From Bacteroidales bacterium (GTDB lineage: Bacteria; Bacteroidota; Bacteroidia; Bacteroidales; P3): DNA of 64,000 bases. The notes beneath the pieces are model-generated. The model was given only the letters and a program-made list of their open reading frames with translations. It made no database searches and was not told where the DNA came from. The DNA lies in contig JAKSML010000001.1 of assembly GCA_024400665.1 (NCBI GenBank), positions 37,614 through 101,613 of the forward strand, in the 5' to 3' direction. Of the stretch, positions 9,634-17,340 are shown piece by piece (within the stretch, counting starts at the first letter, position 1; each line of letters begins with the position of its first letter). Made by a program: the position numbers and the translations under genes.

Positions 9634-10854
9634 TCATTCGAATGAGGCGATAGCCTTCTTGATGATCTCCATTGCCTCGCGGAGCTGCTCTTCGGTGATG
9701 ACCAGCGGAGGAGCGAAGCGGATGATATGCTGGTGAGTGGGTTTGGCCAGCACACCCATGTCGCGCATCTTCAAGCAGACATCCCAAGCCTCTTTGCCGT
9801 TGTGAGGCTTGATGATGATAGCGTTGAGAAGGCCCTTACCGCGCACTTTCTCAATCATGGGGCTCTTGAAGTTGCTCATCTCCTCGCGGAAGATCTTGCC
9901 GAGGCGGTCGGCATTCTCCATGAGCTTTTCTTCCTTGATGACCTGGAGGGCAGCGATGGAGACCTTGGCAGCGATGGGGTTGCCGCCGAAAGTGGAGCCG
10001 TGCTCGCCGGGCTTGATGTTGAGCATGATGTCGTCGTCAGCGAGGACTGCGGAAACGGGCACTACGCCACCGCCGAGAGCCTTGCCGAGGATGAGGATGT
10101 CGGGACGCACACCTTCGTGGTCGCAAGCGAGCATCTTACCAGTACGGGCGATACCGCACTGCACCTCGTCGGCCATGAAGAGGACATTGTGCTTGTGGCA
10201 GATGTCGTAGCATTTCTTGAGGTAGCCCTCATCGGGAACATAGACGCCAGCCTCGCCCTGGATGGGTTCGAGCAGGAAACCGGCAATCTTGTCGCCGTGC
10301 TCCTCGAGCACCTTCTCAAGAGCAGCAGGGTCGTTGTAGGGGATGCGAATGAAGCCAGGAGTCATGGGACCGTAGTTGGCATAGCTCTCGGGGTCATTGC
10401 TCATGGTGATAATGGTGATGGTGCGGCCGTGGAAGTTGCCTTCGCAGCAGACAATCATGACTTCGTCATTCTTGATGCCTTTTTTCACAACACCCCAGCG
10501 GCGGGCGAGCTTCAGAGCGGTCTCGTCGGCTTCAGCGCCAGAGTTCATAGGAAGAACCTTCTCGTAGCCGAAGTATTCGGTGACGAATTTTTCCCATTCG
10601 CCGAGGCAGTTGTTGTAGAAAGCGCGGCTGCTGAGCGTGAGCTGGTGAGCCTGGTCGCAGAGAGCTTTGACAATCTTGGGGTGGCAGTGTCCTTGGTTGA
10701 CGGCTGAATAAGCGGAAAGGAAGTCGAAGTAGCGTTTACCTTCGCAGTCCCATACAAATGCGCCTTCACCTTTGGCGAGGACGACGGGCAGTGGATGATA
10801 GTTGTGGGCGCCATAGCGGGCTTCCATTTCCATGAATTCTTCAGATTTTGTCAT
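9634..10854 (-). CDS. rocD: Ornithine aminotransferase (ornithine-oxo-acid transaminase)
   Basis: This 406-residue class III PLP-dependent aminotransferase moves the delta-amino group of ornithine to 2-oxoglutarate, giving glutamate semialdehyde. Visible family features are [78 protein letters not shown] and [15 protein letters not shown]. The Lys of LGKALGGG (about residue 258) should bind PLP, and [10 protein letters not shown] follows. Length and motifs match ornithine aminotransferases better than acetylornithine or GABA aminotransferases. It is flanked by its own promoter and a terminator and appears to be a single-gene unit. It links arginine/ornithine and proline metabolism in the cytoplasm. 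Confidence 0.93.
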   Translation of the reverse strand: MTKSEEFMEMEARYGAHNYHPLPVVLAKGEGAFVWDCEGKRYFDFLSAYSAVNQGHCHPKIVKALCDQAHQLTLSSRAFYNNCLGEWEKFVTEYFGYEKVLPMNSGAEADETALKLARRWGVVKKGIKNDEVMIVCCEGNFHGRTITIITMSNDPESYANYGPMTPGFIRIPYNDPAALEKVLEEHGDKIAGFLLEPIQGEAGVYVPDEGYLKKCYDICHKHNVLFMADEVQCGIARTGKMLACDHEGVRPDILILGKALGGGVVPVSAVLADDDIMLNIKPGEHGSTFGGNPIAAKVSIAALQVIKEEKLMENADRLGKIFREEMSNFKSPMIEKVRGKGLLNAIIIKPHNGKEAWDVCLKMRDMGVLAKPTHQHIIRFAPPLVITEEQLREAMEIIKKAIASFE

Positions 10855-10937
10855 AATGCGATTTATTTATATGTTAATATTAATTACTATTTTCTATTTT
10901 AGCGTGGGTCTGTTGTTGGAGTTATTAAATTTTTTTG

Positions 10938-10945
10938 CAAATTTA
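10938..10945 (-). promoter_or_regulatory. Promoter -7 box for rocD
   Basis: The minus strand reads TAAATTTG, a match to TAnnTTTG. The predicted leader before the rocD ATG is about 77 bases. Confidence 0.6.
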
Positions 10946-11000
10946 CGCATTATATTTCAAATAAAAAAAAAAAAATTGCGTTTTCTTAGAAAAACTTTTC

Positions 11001-12728
11001 ATGATGACAGAAAAAGTGCTGGAAATAACGGGGCTGCATGTGGATTTTTTGCATGAGAAAAAATACCATGCCGCAGTGAAAAATGTGAGTTTCACTGTGT
11101 GGCGAGGCCGCACGTTAGGTATTGTAGGAGAGTCAGGTAGCGGCAAATCGGTCAGTTCGATGAGCATCATGGGACTGCTGCCGAAAGCACCATCATGCCG
11201 TGTCGAAGGTCGCATCACGTTCTATGAGCGCAGCAATGGCGAAGAAAAAGCGAAGGATGCGTGCGAGAACATGGATTTTGATGCGTGGAATGAAAAAATT
11301 GACAGAGAGAGATGGCGTGGAGGTCGCATTTCGATGATTTTTCAAGAACCTATGACGAGTCTGAATCCCGTGCACAAGTGCGGCCCACAAGTGGCTGAAA
11401 TGCTTCTGGCACATGAAAAGGTATCACGAAAAGAGGCCCGCCAGCGTGTGCTGGAGCTTTTCGAGGAGGTGAAACTGCCCCGCCCCGAGAAGATATACGA
11501 CAGCTATCCACACGAAATCAGCGGCGGACAGAAACAGCGTGTCATGATTGCTATGGCTTTGATATGCAAACCCGACTTGCTAATTGCCGATGAGCCCACC
11601 ACGGCACTTGACGTGACCGTCCAAAAAGCCATCATCGAACTGCTACGCAGCTTGCAACAGAAATACAACATCGGCATCATCTTCATCACCCACGACTTGG
11701 GCGTGATAGCCCAGATTGCCGACGAGGTAGCAGTGATGTACAAAGGCGAATTGGTTGAGCAAGGTTCCATTGACGAGGTGCTGCATCATCCGAAACATCC
11801 TTACACACAAGGCCTGCTGGCCTGCCGTCCACCTCTCGACAGTCGTCCCAGACGGCTTCCGACAGTGAAAGACTATCTGGAAGGTGTTGTTGCGGATGCT
11901 GATGAGCGAACTGAACGTGAACAGCCTCGCGAGGACGAGACACCTCTGCTGCGTGTGCGAAATCTCGAAGTAACCTATGCCTTAGAACGCAATCTGCTTG
12001 GGAAAGCCACCAAAGAGTTGAAGGCCGTTGACGGCATCTCTTTCGAACTATATCGCGGTGAGACGCTGGGACTTGTGGGCGAGTCTGGCTGCGGAAAGAG
12101 TACCTTGGGGCGTGCCATCTTACAGTTGTTAGAACGTAGCTCAGGAACTATAGAATATGACGGCGTACCACTCAACAAGCTCTCCGCATCTGAGAACAAG
12201 GCTTTGCGCCGAAAGATGCAGATTGTGTTTCAGGACCCCTATTCCTCACTCAACCCGCGCATCACGATTGGCGAGGCTATCGCCGAGCCTTTGCGCTGCC
12301 ACGGAATGTATGATAATGCACAGAATAGGCGGAAGCGCGTTTTGGAACTTATGGAGCAAGTTGGGCTGGAATCCGATTGGTACAGCCGCTACCCTCATGA
12401 GTTCTCAGGCGGGCAGCGACAGCGTGTCTGCATAGCCCGTGCGTTAGCTCTGGAACCCGAATTGGTGGTCTGTGATGAAAGTGTGTCAGCTCTTGATGTG
12501 TCGGTTCAGGCACAGGTGCTCAACCTGCTCAACGAGCTCAAAGATCGGTATGGCTACACCTATCTCTTCATCACACACGACCTTTCTGTGGTGAAATTCC
12601 TCTCAGACCGCATCATGGTGATGGAACGCGGGAAAGTGGTGGAATCTGGACGGACAGACGAGCTCTTCGCCAATCCTCAGCATCCCTATACCCAACGCCT
12701 TCTGGCAGCTTTGCCCAAGATCGATTGA
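11001..12728 (+). CDS. ABC transporter ATP-binding protein with two ATPase domains (oligopeptide/dipeptide type)
   Basis: The 575-residue protein carries two complete ABC ATPase domains in tandem, like E. coli YejF or fused DppD-DppF. Domain 1 has GESGSGKS (near 43), SGGQKQRVMIAMAL and LLIADEPTTALD. Domain 2 has GESGCGKS (near 359), FSGGQRQRVCIARALALEPELVVCDESVSALD and THDLSVVKFLSDRIMVM. Each is followed by the oligopeptide-transporter C-terminal segment HPKHPYTQGLL / NPQHPYTQRLLAALP. It should energise uptake of small peptides at the inner membrane. Its permease and binding-protein partners are not adjacent. The first methionine may be at 11001 or 11004. Confidence 0.9.
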   Translation: MMTEKVLEITGLHVDFLHEKKYHAAVKNVSFTVWRGRTLGIVGESGSGKSVSSMSIMGLLPKAPSCRVEGRITFYERSNGEEKAKDACENMDFDAWNEKIDRERWRGGRISMIFQEPMTSLNPVHKCGPQVAEMLLAHEKVSRKEARQRVLELFEEVKLPRPEKIYDSYPHEISGGQKQRVMIAMALICKPDLLIADEPTTALDVTVQKAIIELLRSLQQKYNIGIIFITHDLGVIAQIADEVAVMYKGELVEQGSIDEVLHHPKHPYTQGLLACRPPLDSRPRRLPTVKDYLEGVVADADERTEREQPREDETPLLRVRNLEVTYALERNLLGKATKELKAVDGISFELYRGETLGLVGESGCGKSTLGRAILQLLERSSGTIEYDGVPLNKLSASENKALRRKMQIVFQDPYSSLNPRITIGEAIAEPLRCHGMYDNAQNRRKRVLELMEQVGLESDWYSRYPHEFSGGQRQRVCIARALALEPELVVCDESVSALDVSVQAQVLNLLNELKDRYGYTYLFITHDLSVVKFLSDRIMVMERGKVVESGRTDELFANPQHPYTQRLLAALPKID

Positions 12729-12908
12729 TTTCCGCAAGCAGAGATAAGGTGACAAACCTTAGCCAACGAGCTTGAGACCTTGATACTTAGGAGGCTTACC
12801 AGTTGTTCGCAGACCTTCGTCTGGCATTCATAAAGAAACAAAGACAGAGCCGTGAGGACTCTGCCTAAGTTTGATATGAAATGTAAAATTGACGGTTCTA
12901 ATTAAAAA
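12729..12908. other. Intergenic gap between convergent genes
   Basis: No gene is seen. The only structure is a short stem CAGAG...CTCTG near 12853-12871, which may help terminate the ABC transporter transcript. Confidence 0.4.
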
Positions 12909-13310
12909 TCAACGTTTTTTCTTTTCTTCCATCTTAGCCTCGATAGTCATAGTGGCATGAGGCACAATCATCAGGCGTTCTTTGGGGATGAGCTTGCCCG
13001 TGACGCGACAGATGCCGTAGGTTTTGTTTTCGATGCGGATGAGTGCGGCATCGAGGTCCTTGATAAATTTCTGCTGACGAGCTGCGAGGCGGGAATTTTC
13101 CTCTTTTGAGAGGACGTTGCTGCCCTCTTCGAGTGTCTTGAAAGTAGGTGCGGTGTCGTTCACATCGTTCTCGCTTCCGGCGACAGCCTCATTCAACAAC
13201 TCAAGGTTTTTAACTGCCTCTTCTCTTTTTTGCAGGATGAGTTCTTTAAAGAACTGAAGTTCCTCAGCTGAATAGCAGTTCTTCTCTGGTGTGTTGTTTG
13301 TTTTCTCCAT
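12909..13310 (-). CDS. TraR/DksA family protein
   Basis: This 133-residue protein has a charged, helical N-terminal half likely to form a coiled coil (FKELILQKREEAVKNLELLNEA...RLAARQQKFIKDLDAALIRIENKTYG) and the DksA C-terminal signature YGICRVTGKLIPKERLMIVPHA. The four zinc cysteines of classical DksA are reduced to one here, as is usual for Bacteroidetes members. The family acts in the secondary channel of RNA polymerase with ppGpp, or in related stress roles. The basic tail KMEEKKKR is typical. It has its own promoter with a roughly 90-base leader containing a hairpin-like GC-rich stretch. Confidence 0.85.
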   Translation of the reverse strand: MEKTNNTPEKNCYSAEELQFFKELILQKREEAVKNLELLNEAVAGSENDVNDTAPTFKTLEEGSNVLSKEENSRLAARQQKFIKDLDAALIRIENKTYGICRVTGKLIPKERLMIVPHATMTIEAKMEEKKKR

Positions 13311-13408
13311 GTTACTAAATATTGGTTCCTTTTCGGCTTTCGCCCTGCCCTTCCGACAAGGTCTTCGGGCAATGAGTTAGGCCTGATATCACACTAATTT
13401 TGAAAGTG

Positions 13409-13416
13409 CAAAAATA
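13409..13416 (-). promoter_or_regulatory. Promoter -7 box for the DksA-like gene
   Basis: The minus strand reads TATTTTTG (TAnnTTTG), placing the transcript start near 13402. Confidence 0.55.
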
Positions 13417-13464
13417 CGGATACTTTTGTAATTTTGTAGAAAAAACATATCAACACATTGTTAA

Positions 13465-13989
13465 TTAACTTTGCAAATACAAGTCAATCAACCCATTAGG
13501 AGCAACAATATGAATACATTTTTCTTCTCTATCGACCTTTTTTATCACGGGGTCGATAACGGGAATGAGTATCTCGGTGTCATCTTTCATGATTTGGAAG
13601 AGCGGCTGAGCAGGATATTCGATGATGCTTTTGATGATGCCGATATCGCCATGTTCCTCGTCGATGACCCTAAATCCGACAACTTCGTGGAAATAGAATT
13701 GGTTGCCTGTGAGCTTGGGCAGGAGGTCGAGAGGAAGGTAGAGGTCATGGCCGACAAGCGAGAGAGCCTCTTCCTGGCTTATTTCCTCAAAGGCGGCCAC
13801 GGCTTTGTTGCCGGTGATGCTGTCGAGGTGGAAGAAATAGGGCACGAGGTTGCCTTTGATTTCCACAAAGGCGGAGTCAAGCTCGGCATAATCCTCAGGG
13901 CAATCAACGTCGAGGAACATGATAACTTGTCCTTTAATTCCGAAGGGCTTGGTGATTTTGCCCAAGTGGTAGCATTCTTCTTTGGTCAT
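13465..13989 (-). CDS. rimM: Ribosome maturation factor RimM
   Basis: The 174-residue protein starts with the RimM N-terminal beta-barrel signature YHLGKITKPFGIKGQVI. It ends with the PRC-barrel domain: VVGFRVIDEEHGDIGIIKSIIEYPAQPLFQIM, then ILIPVIDPVIKKVDREEKCIHI. RimM binds ribosomal protein S19 and assists maturation of the 16S rRNA 3' domain. It lies downstream of rpsP, the usual neighbour, with an attenuator-like hairpin between them. The partner gene trmD, often found in this cluster, is not here. Confidence 0.93.
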   Translation of the reverse strand: MTKEECYHLGKITKPFGIKGQVIMFLDVDCPEDYAELDSAFVEIKGNLVPYFFHLDSITGNKAVAAFEEISQEEALSLVGHDLYLPLDLLPKLTGNQFYFHEVVGFRVIDEEHGDIGIIKSIIEYPAQPLFQIMKDDTEILIPVIDPVIKKVDREEKCIHIVAPNGLIDLYLQS

Positions 13990-14019
13990 CGTGGTCTTGT
14001 AGTTTTAGTCTGTACGAAA

Positions 14020-14050
14020 AAAGCGTGTCTCTACGAAGGAGACACGCTTT
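14020..14050 (-). terminator. Hairpin between rpsP and rimM
   Basis: A perfect 12-bp stem AAAGCGTGTCTC / GAGACACGCTTT with a 7-base loop is followed on the minus strand by a T-rich run. It probably terminates or attenuates the rpsP transcript before rimM. Confidence 0.8.
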
Positions 14051-14068
14051 ATATCTTGCGATGAGCGA

Positions 14069-14617
14069 TTAGTTCTCAGCAGGAGCTTCGGTCTCAGCAG
14101 CCTCTTCGGCGGGAGCAGCCTCAGCTTCGGCTTTAGCAGCGGCCTCAGCCTCAGCAGCAGCCTGACGCTTAGCGGCGACAGCAGCAGCCTTAGCTTCGTT
14201 GAATTTCTTTTCGCACTCAAGACGCTCTTTCTTAATGTTGCGCATCTTGTTGTCTTCTTCGCTCTTTGCGTTAGCGATCTTGTTCTCCTTGGCCTGGAGC
14301 CACTCGTTGAACTTCACATCGGCCTGAGCCTGGCTGATAGCGCCTTTTTCAACACCAATCTGGAGGTGACGTTTGAGAAGGACACCCTTATAGGAGAGGA
14401 TGCGGCGAGCAGTTTCGCTGGGCTGTGCGCCGTTCTTGAGCCACTCAGCAGCTTTGTCAACATCGAGGACGATGGTGGCAGGGTTGGTCATAGGATTGTA
14501 CGTGCCTATTTTCTCGATAAATCTACCGTCCCGAGGTGCACGACCATCCGCAACAACGATATGATAGAAAGGCTGGTTCTTTTTACCATGACGTTGTAAT
14601 CTAATTCTTGCAGGCAT
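14069..14617 (-). CDS. rpsP: 30S ribosomal protein S16
   Basis: The first 85 or so residues are a canonical S16: [66 protein letters not shown]. It is followed by a roughly 90-residue charged, Ala/Glu-rich extension (for example [20 protein letters not shown]), giving 182 residues rather than about 80-90. Such tails are usual in Bacteroidetes S16. The protein is part of the small ribosomal subunit body. A well-formed promoter precedes it. Confidence 0.95.
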   Translation of the reverse strand: MPARIRLQRHGKKNQPFYHIVVADGRAPRDGRFIEKIGTYNPMTNPATIVLDVDKAAEWLKNGAQPSETARRILSYKGVLLKRHLQIGVEKGAISQAQADVKFNEWLQAKENKIANAKSEEDNKMRNIKKERLECEKKFNEAKAAAVAAKRQAAAEAEAAAKAEAEAAPAEEAAETEAPAEN

Positions 14618-14671
14618 AATTGTATGTTTTTTAAGTTGTTAATAATTAATTGTTATTTTTTAATCGGATTG

Positions 14672-14703
14672 CAAAGTTACGAACTTTTTTTGGATTGACA
14701 AAA
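14672..14703 (-). promoter_or_regulatory. rpsP promoter (-33 and -7 boxes)
   Basis: On the minus strand TTTTG (14703-14699) is followed after 19 bases by TAACTTTG (14679-14672). This matches the Bacteroidetes TTTG-N19-TAnnTTTG promoter closely. The leader is about 47 bases. Confidence 0.75.
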
Positions 14704-14787
14704 TTTTTTTTCATTTTCTTTTTTCTGTCCAACTTTTTTTGATAAAAAATGAGATTTTGAGGACCATTTATCGGCAATGGGCAGCTT

Positions 14788-14862
14788 CGGTCTAACTCCG
14801 CCTTAGCTCCGCTCTAACTCCGCTTCCAAAGGCGAAACTTTGGGGGCTTTTTGTGGCTTTGG
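14788..14862 (+). repeat. Partial copy of the AGCTCCGC dispersed repeat
   Basis: The run TAACTCCGCCTTAGCTCCGC followed by TCTAACTCCGC matches the first third of the long repeat at 1443-1704. The remaining parts of that repeat are absent. The rest of the gap 14618-15016 holds the two divergent promoters and no gene. Confidence 0.65.
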
Positions 14863-14968
14863 GGAGAAGTGTATGAGGACTTATGTCACGGCTCTTAGGG
14901 AGACACACTATATATACCTGTGTTTCATCGTGTTGTTGATTTTTGTGCGCTTTTATGTTTTTTTAGTG

Positions 14969-14998
14969 TTTGAATGTCGTTTTTTTTTCGTAACTTTG
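14969..14998 (+). promoter_or_regulatory. Promoter for the ribF operon
   Basis: TTTG at 14969-14972 is followed after 18 bases by TAACTTTG at 14991-14998. The start codon lies 18 bases downstream of the -7 box. Confidence 0.7.
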
Positions 14999-15016
14999 CA
15001 ATCCTTTTATATTAAT

Positions 15017-16000
15017 ATGAATATATATAAATTAACTAATATTAGTGAGTTGGCTTTCGACAGCGTGGTCACTGTGGGCATGTTTGACGGTGTCCACATA
15101 GGTCATCAGCACATTTTGTCGATGCTCACAGCCGAGGCTCGGAGGCGCAGAATGGTGCCCGTGGTGGTCACTTTCGACCGCCATCCACTTCAGGTGCTTT
15201 GTCCTGACAGGCCTTTCGTAAGGGTATCGACCAACGAGGAGCGCTACAGGCTGATAGAGGCTTGCGGCGTAACCGATGTGGTTGAGATTCACTTCACTGA
15301 AGAGGTGGCGCAGCTCTCGGCATGCGAGTTCTTTCGCGAGATATTGGTGGGACGGCTTCATGCCCGCTCCCTTGTGCTGGGGTTCGACAACATGTTCGGC
15401 AGCAAGCAGCGAAACGATTTCGACCGTCTGCCCTCCCTGGCCGAGGAGATGGGGGTGAATGTGCTGACAGACACGGCTGTGAAGTATCATGACGTGGAGG
15501 TCTCGTCCACCCAGATTCGCCAGACCCTGCTGCAGGGCGACGTATGCCTTGCCTCTCAAATGCTGGGCTACAGATACAGACTCTGGGGCGAGGTGGTGAA
15601 AGGACGACAGGTGGGGCGCACGCTCGGCTTCCCCACTGCCAATGTGTGCTTAGAGGATGCTTCCAAGGCTCTGCCTGCTGACGGAGTCTATGCCGTGAGG
15701 GTGCTGCTGCCCGATGGCTCGGCACGTATGGGCATGGCCAATTTTGGCGGACAGCCCACCTTCGGCCTCGACAAACCCGTGTTCGAGGTCAATATCTTTG
15801 ATTTCGAGGGCGACCTGTATGGCAGCGTACTTGACGTGGAATTTGTTGTGCGGCTGAGAGATGTGTGCAAGTTTGACGGCGTGGAAGCCTTGGTAGCGCA
15901 GCTCAACAAGGACCGCAATGATGCCCGCGAAGCTTTGTCGCGACAAGATTTGAAAGGCAGCGTTCTGCATTTGAAAGCTCTGAAGCAAAATATCGATTGA
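15017..16000 (+). CDS. ribF: Bifunctional riboflavin kinase / FAD synthetase
   Basis: From the ATG at 15017 (MNIYKLTNISE) the protein has 327 residues. The N-terminal FMN adenylyltransferase domain shows VTVGMFDGVHIGHQHIL (HxGH motif), VTFDRHPLQVL and LVLGFDNMFGSKQRNDF. The C-terminal riboflavin kinase domain shows GRTLGFPTANV and GMANFGGQPTFG. It makes FMN and then FAD from riboflavin in the cytoplasm. An open frame extends upstream to 14840, but it precedes the promoter and is rejected. It heads an operon with the three genes that follow at 4-18 base spacing. Confidence 0.94.
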   Translation: MNIYKLTNISELAFDSVVTVGMFDGVHIGHQHILSMLTAEARRRRMVPVVVTFDRHPLQVLCPDRPFVRVSTNEERYRLIEACGVTDVVEIHFTEEVAQLSACEFFREILVGRLHARSLVLGFDNMFGSKQRNDFDRLPSLAEEMGVNVLTDTAVKYHDVEVSSTQIRQTLLQGDVCLASQMLGYRYRLWGEVVKGRQVGRTLGFPTANVCLEDASKALPADGVYAVRVLLPDGSARMGMANFGGQPTFGLDKPVFEVNIFDFEGDLYGSVLDVEFVVRLRDVCKFDGVEALVAQLNKDRNDAREALSRQDLKGSVLHLKALKQNID

Positions 16001-16018
16001 GAGAAATTACATTATATA

Positions 16019-16537
16019 ATGAATAAGAGGTCTATATTGCGCAGTCTGTTCCTCATGCTGGCCATAATGGCGGCAGGGGTGGCCACAGCTCAGCCGGGGC
16101 GGATATACAAGTCGCTCGACGAGGTGACGAACCCCGACGATGTCTATATCCTCCGCCTTCGGGGCAAAAGGCTCAAGACCGTGCCCTCCGTGGTCTTCAA
16201 GATGGCCAATTTGCGCGAGCTGGACCTTCGAGGCAACCGCCTCACCAGCCTGCCCGACAGCATAGCGCAGCTCCGCCACCTCGAGAAACTGGAGGTGAGC
16301 CGCAACCCCTTGTCTGTCCTGCCCAACGAGATGTCGCAGATGTCGCAGCTGCGAGAACTGATACTGTGGGACACCTACATGGTCGATTTTCCCGCCACCT
16401 TTGAGATGCTCGACAGCACCCTCGAAGTGCTCGACCTCCGCAGCTGCCCGATACACCCCGACGAGCAAGAGGCCATAGCCAAGATGCTGCCCTCGGTAAA
16501 AAAATTGTGTGACCAAGCCTGTAATTGTGGATATTAG
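16019..16537 (+). CDS. Secreted leucine-rich-repeat protein
   Basis: The 172-residue product begins with a signal peptide (NKRSILRSLFLMLAIMAAGV, cut near TAQ). It continues with about five leucine-rich repeats of the LxxLxLxxNxLxxLP type: ILRLRGKRLKTVPSVV, LRELDLRGNRLTSLPDSI, LEKLEVSRNPLSVLPNEM and LRELILWDTYMVDFP. The short C-terminus carries CDQACNCGY. Periplasmic or surface protein-protein interaction is a reasonable inference; no specific partner can be named. The gene sits 18 bases after ribF and 4 bases before the nitrilase gene. Confidence 0.75.
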   Translation: MNKRSILRSLFLMLAIMAAGVATAQPGRIYKSLDEVTNPDDVYILRLRGKRLKTVPSVVFKMANLRELDLRGNRLTSLPDSIAQLRHLEKLEVSRNPLSVLPNEMSQMSQLRELILWDTYMVDFPATFEMLDSTLEVLDLRSCPIHPDEQEAIAKMLPSVKKLCDQACNCGY

Positions 16538-16541
16538 CATT

Positions 16542-17336
16542 ATGGTGAAAAACGAATTGAAGATAGCATATTATCAGCAGCCCATAGCATGGGAGGACCC
16601 CGCGGCCAACTACGAGATGGTTGAACGGGCGTTCGAGCCCGTGGCAGCCGAAGCCGACATCCTTATCGTGCCCGAGACCTTTACCACGGGCTTCTCCGAC
16701 AACATGGCTGCCATGGCGGAAGCGCCCGAAGGCGAGACCTTGCAATATGCCCGCCGCCTGGCACGGCAGTTCGACGTGCTCTTTGTCGGCACATGGGTCG
16801 TGAAAACGGAACAGGGAGTCTTCAACCGGCTTCACTGGGTTCAGCCCGACGGCCACTACGGCTTCTACGACAAGGCCCACACCTTCAGGATGAGCAGCGA
16901 GGCATCACAGTTGCAGAGAGGCACCCAACGGGCTCTCTTTCAATGGAGAGGATGGCGAATAAAGCCCGCCGTATGCTACGACCTCCGCTTCCCCGCATGG
17001 CTGCGCAACACCAACCCGCTAAGCTACGACCTGATGATCTTCTGCGCCAACTGGCCCGGTTCGAGATGGGAGGCATGGGAGACACTGCTCAAAGCCCGCG
17101 CTATCGAGAACGAGAGCTATGTCGTAGGTGTAAACCGCTGTGGCACAGACGGTGTCGGCATACCCTACAAAGGCGGCAGCATGGCTGTCGATTTCAAAGG
17201 AACTGCACTTTCCAGATGCCTTCCCGAAAAAGGCGAGGTGCAGCTTGCAACACTATATCGCGATGAATTAGAACGCTTTCGCGAGAAATGGTCTTTCTAT
17301 ATCGATTTCGACAAATTTGACATTAAACAGGATTAG
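16542..17336 (+). CDS. Nitrilase-superfamily amidohydrolase (omega-amidase type)
   Basis: The product from ATG 16542 has 264 residues. The Glu-Lys-Cys triad of the nitrilase superfamily is visible: VPETFTTGFSDN (Glu near 45), GFYDKAHTF (Lys near 110) and AVCYDLRFP (Cys near 145). TTGFS and the KAHTF/RFP context match Nit2/YafV omega-amidases, which hydrolyse alpha-ketoglutaramate or similar omega-amides. The gene is squeezed between the LRR gene and mutS2 with 4-base gaps. The ATG at 16509 would overlap the preceding gene and is less likely. Confidence 0.85.
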   Translation: MVKNELKIAYYQQPIAWEDPAANYEMVERAFEPVAAEADILIVPETFTTGFSDNMAAMAEAPEGETLQYARRLARQFDVLFVGTWVVKTEQGVFNRLHWVQPDGHYGFYDKAHTFRMSSEASQLQRGTQRALFQWRGWRIKPAVCYDLRFPAWLRNTNPLSYDLMIFCANWPGSRWEAWETLLKARAIENESYVVGVNRCGTDGVGIPYKGGSMAVDFKGTALSRCLPEKGEVQLATLYRDELERFREKWSFYIDFDKFDIKQD

Positions 17337-17340
17337 TGAG

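Noticed and set aside
13466-13473. TAACTTTG match on the plus strand
   Set aside because: It lies inside the 3' end of rimM, which runs on the other strand, and no plus-strand gene follows.
14840-15016. Upstream extension of ribF
   Set aside because: The extra codons lie ahead of and across the promoter and encode a random hydrophobic stretch, while MNIYKLTNISE is the normal RibF start.
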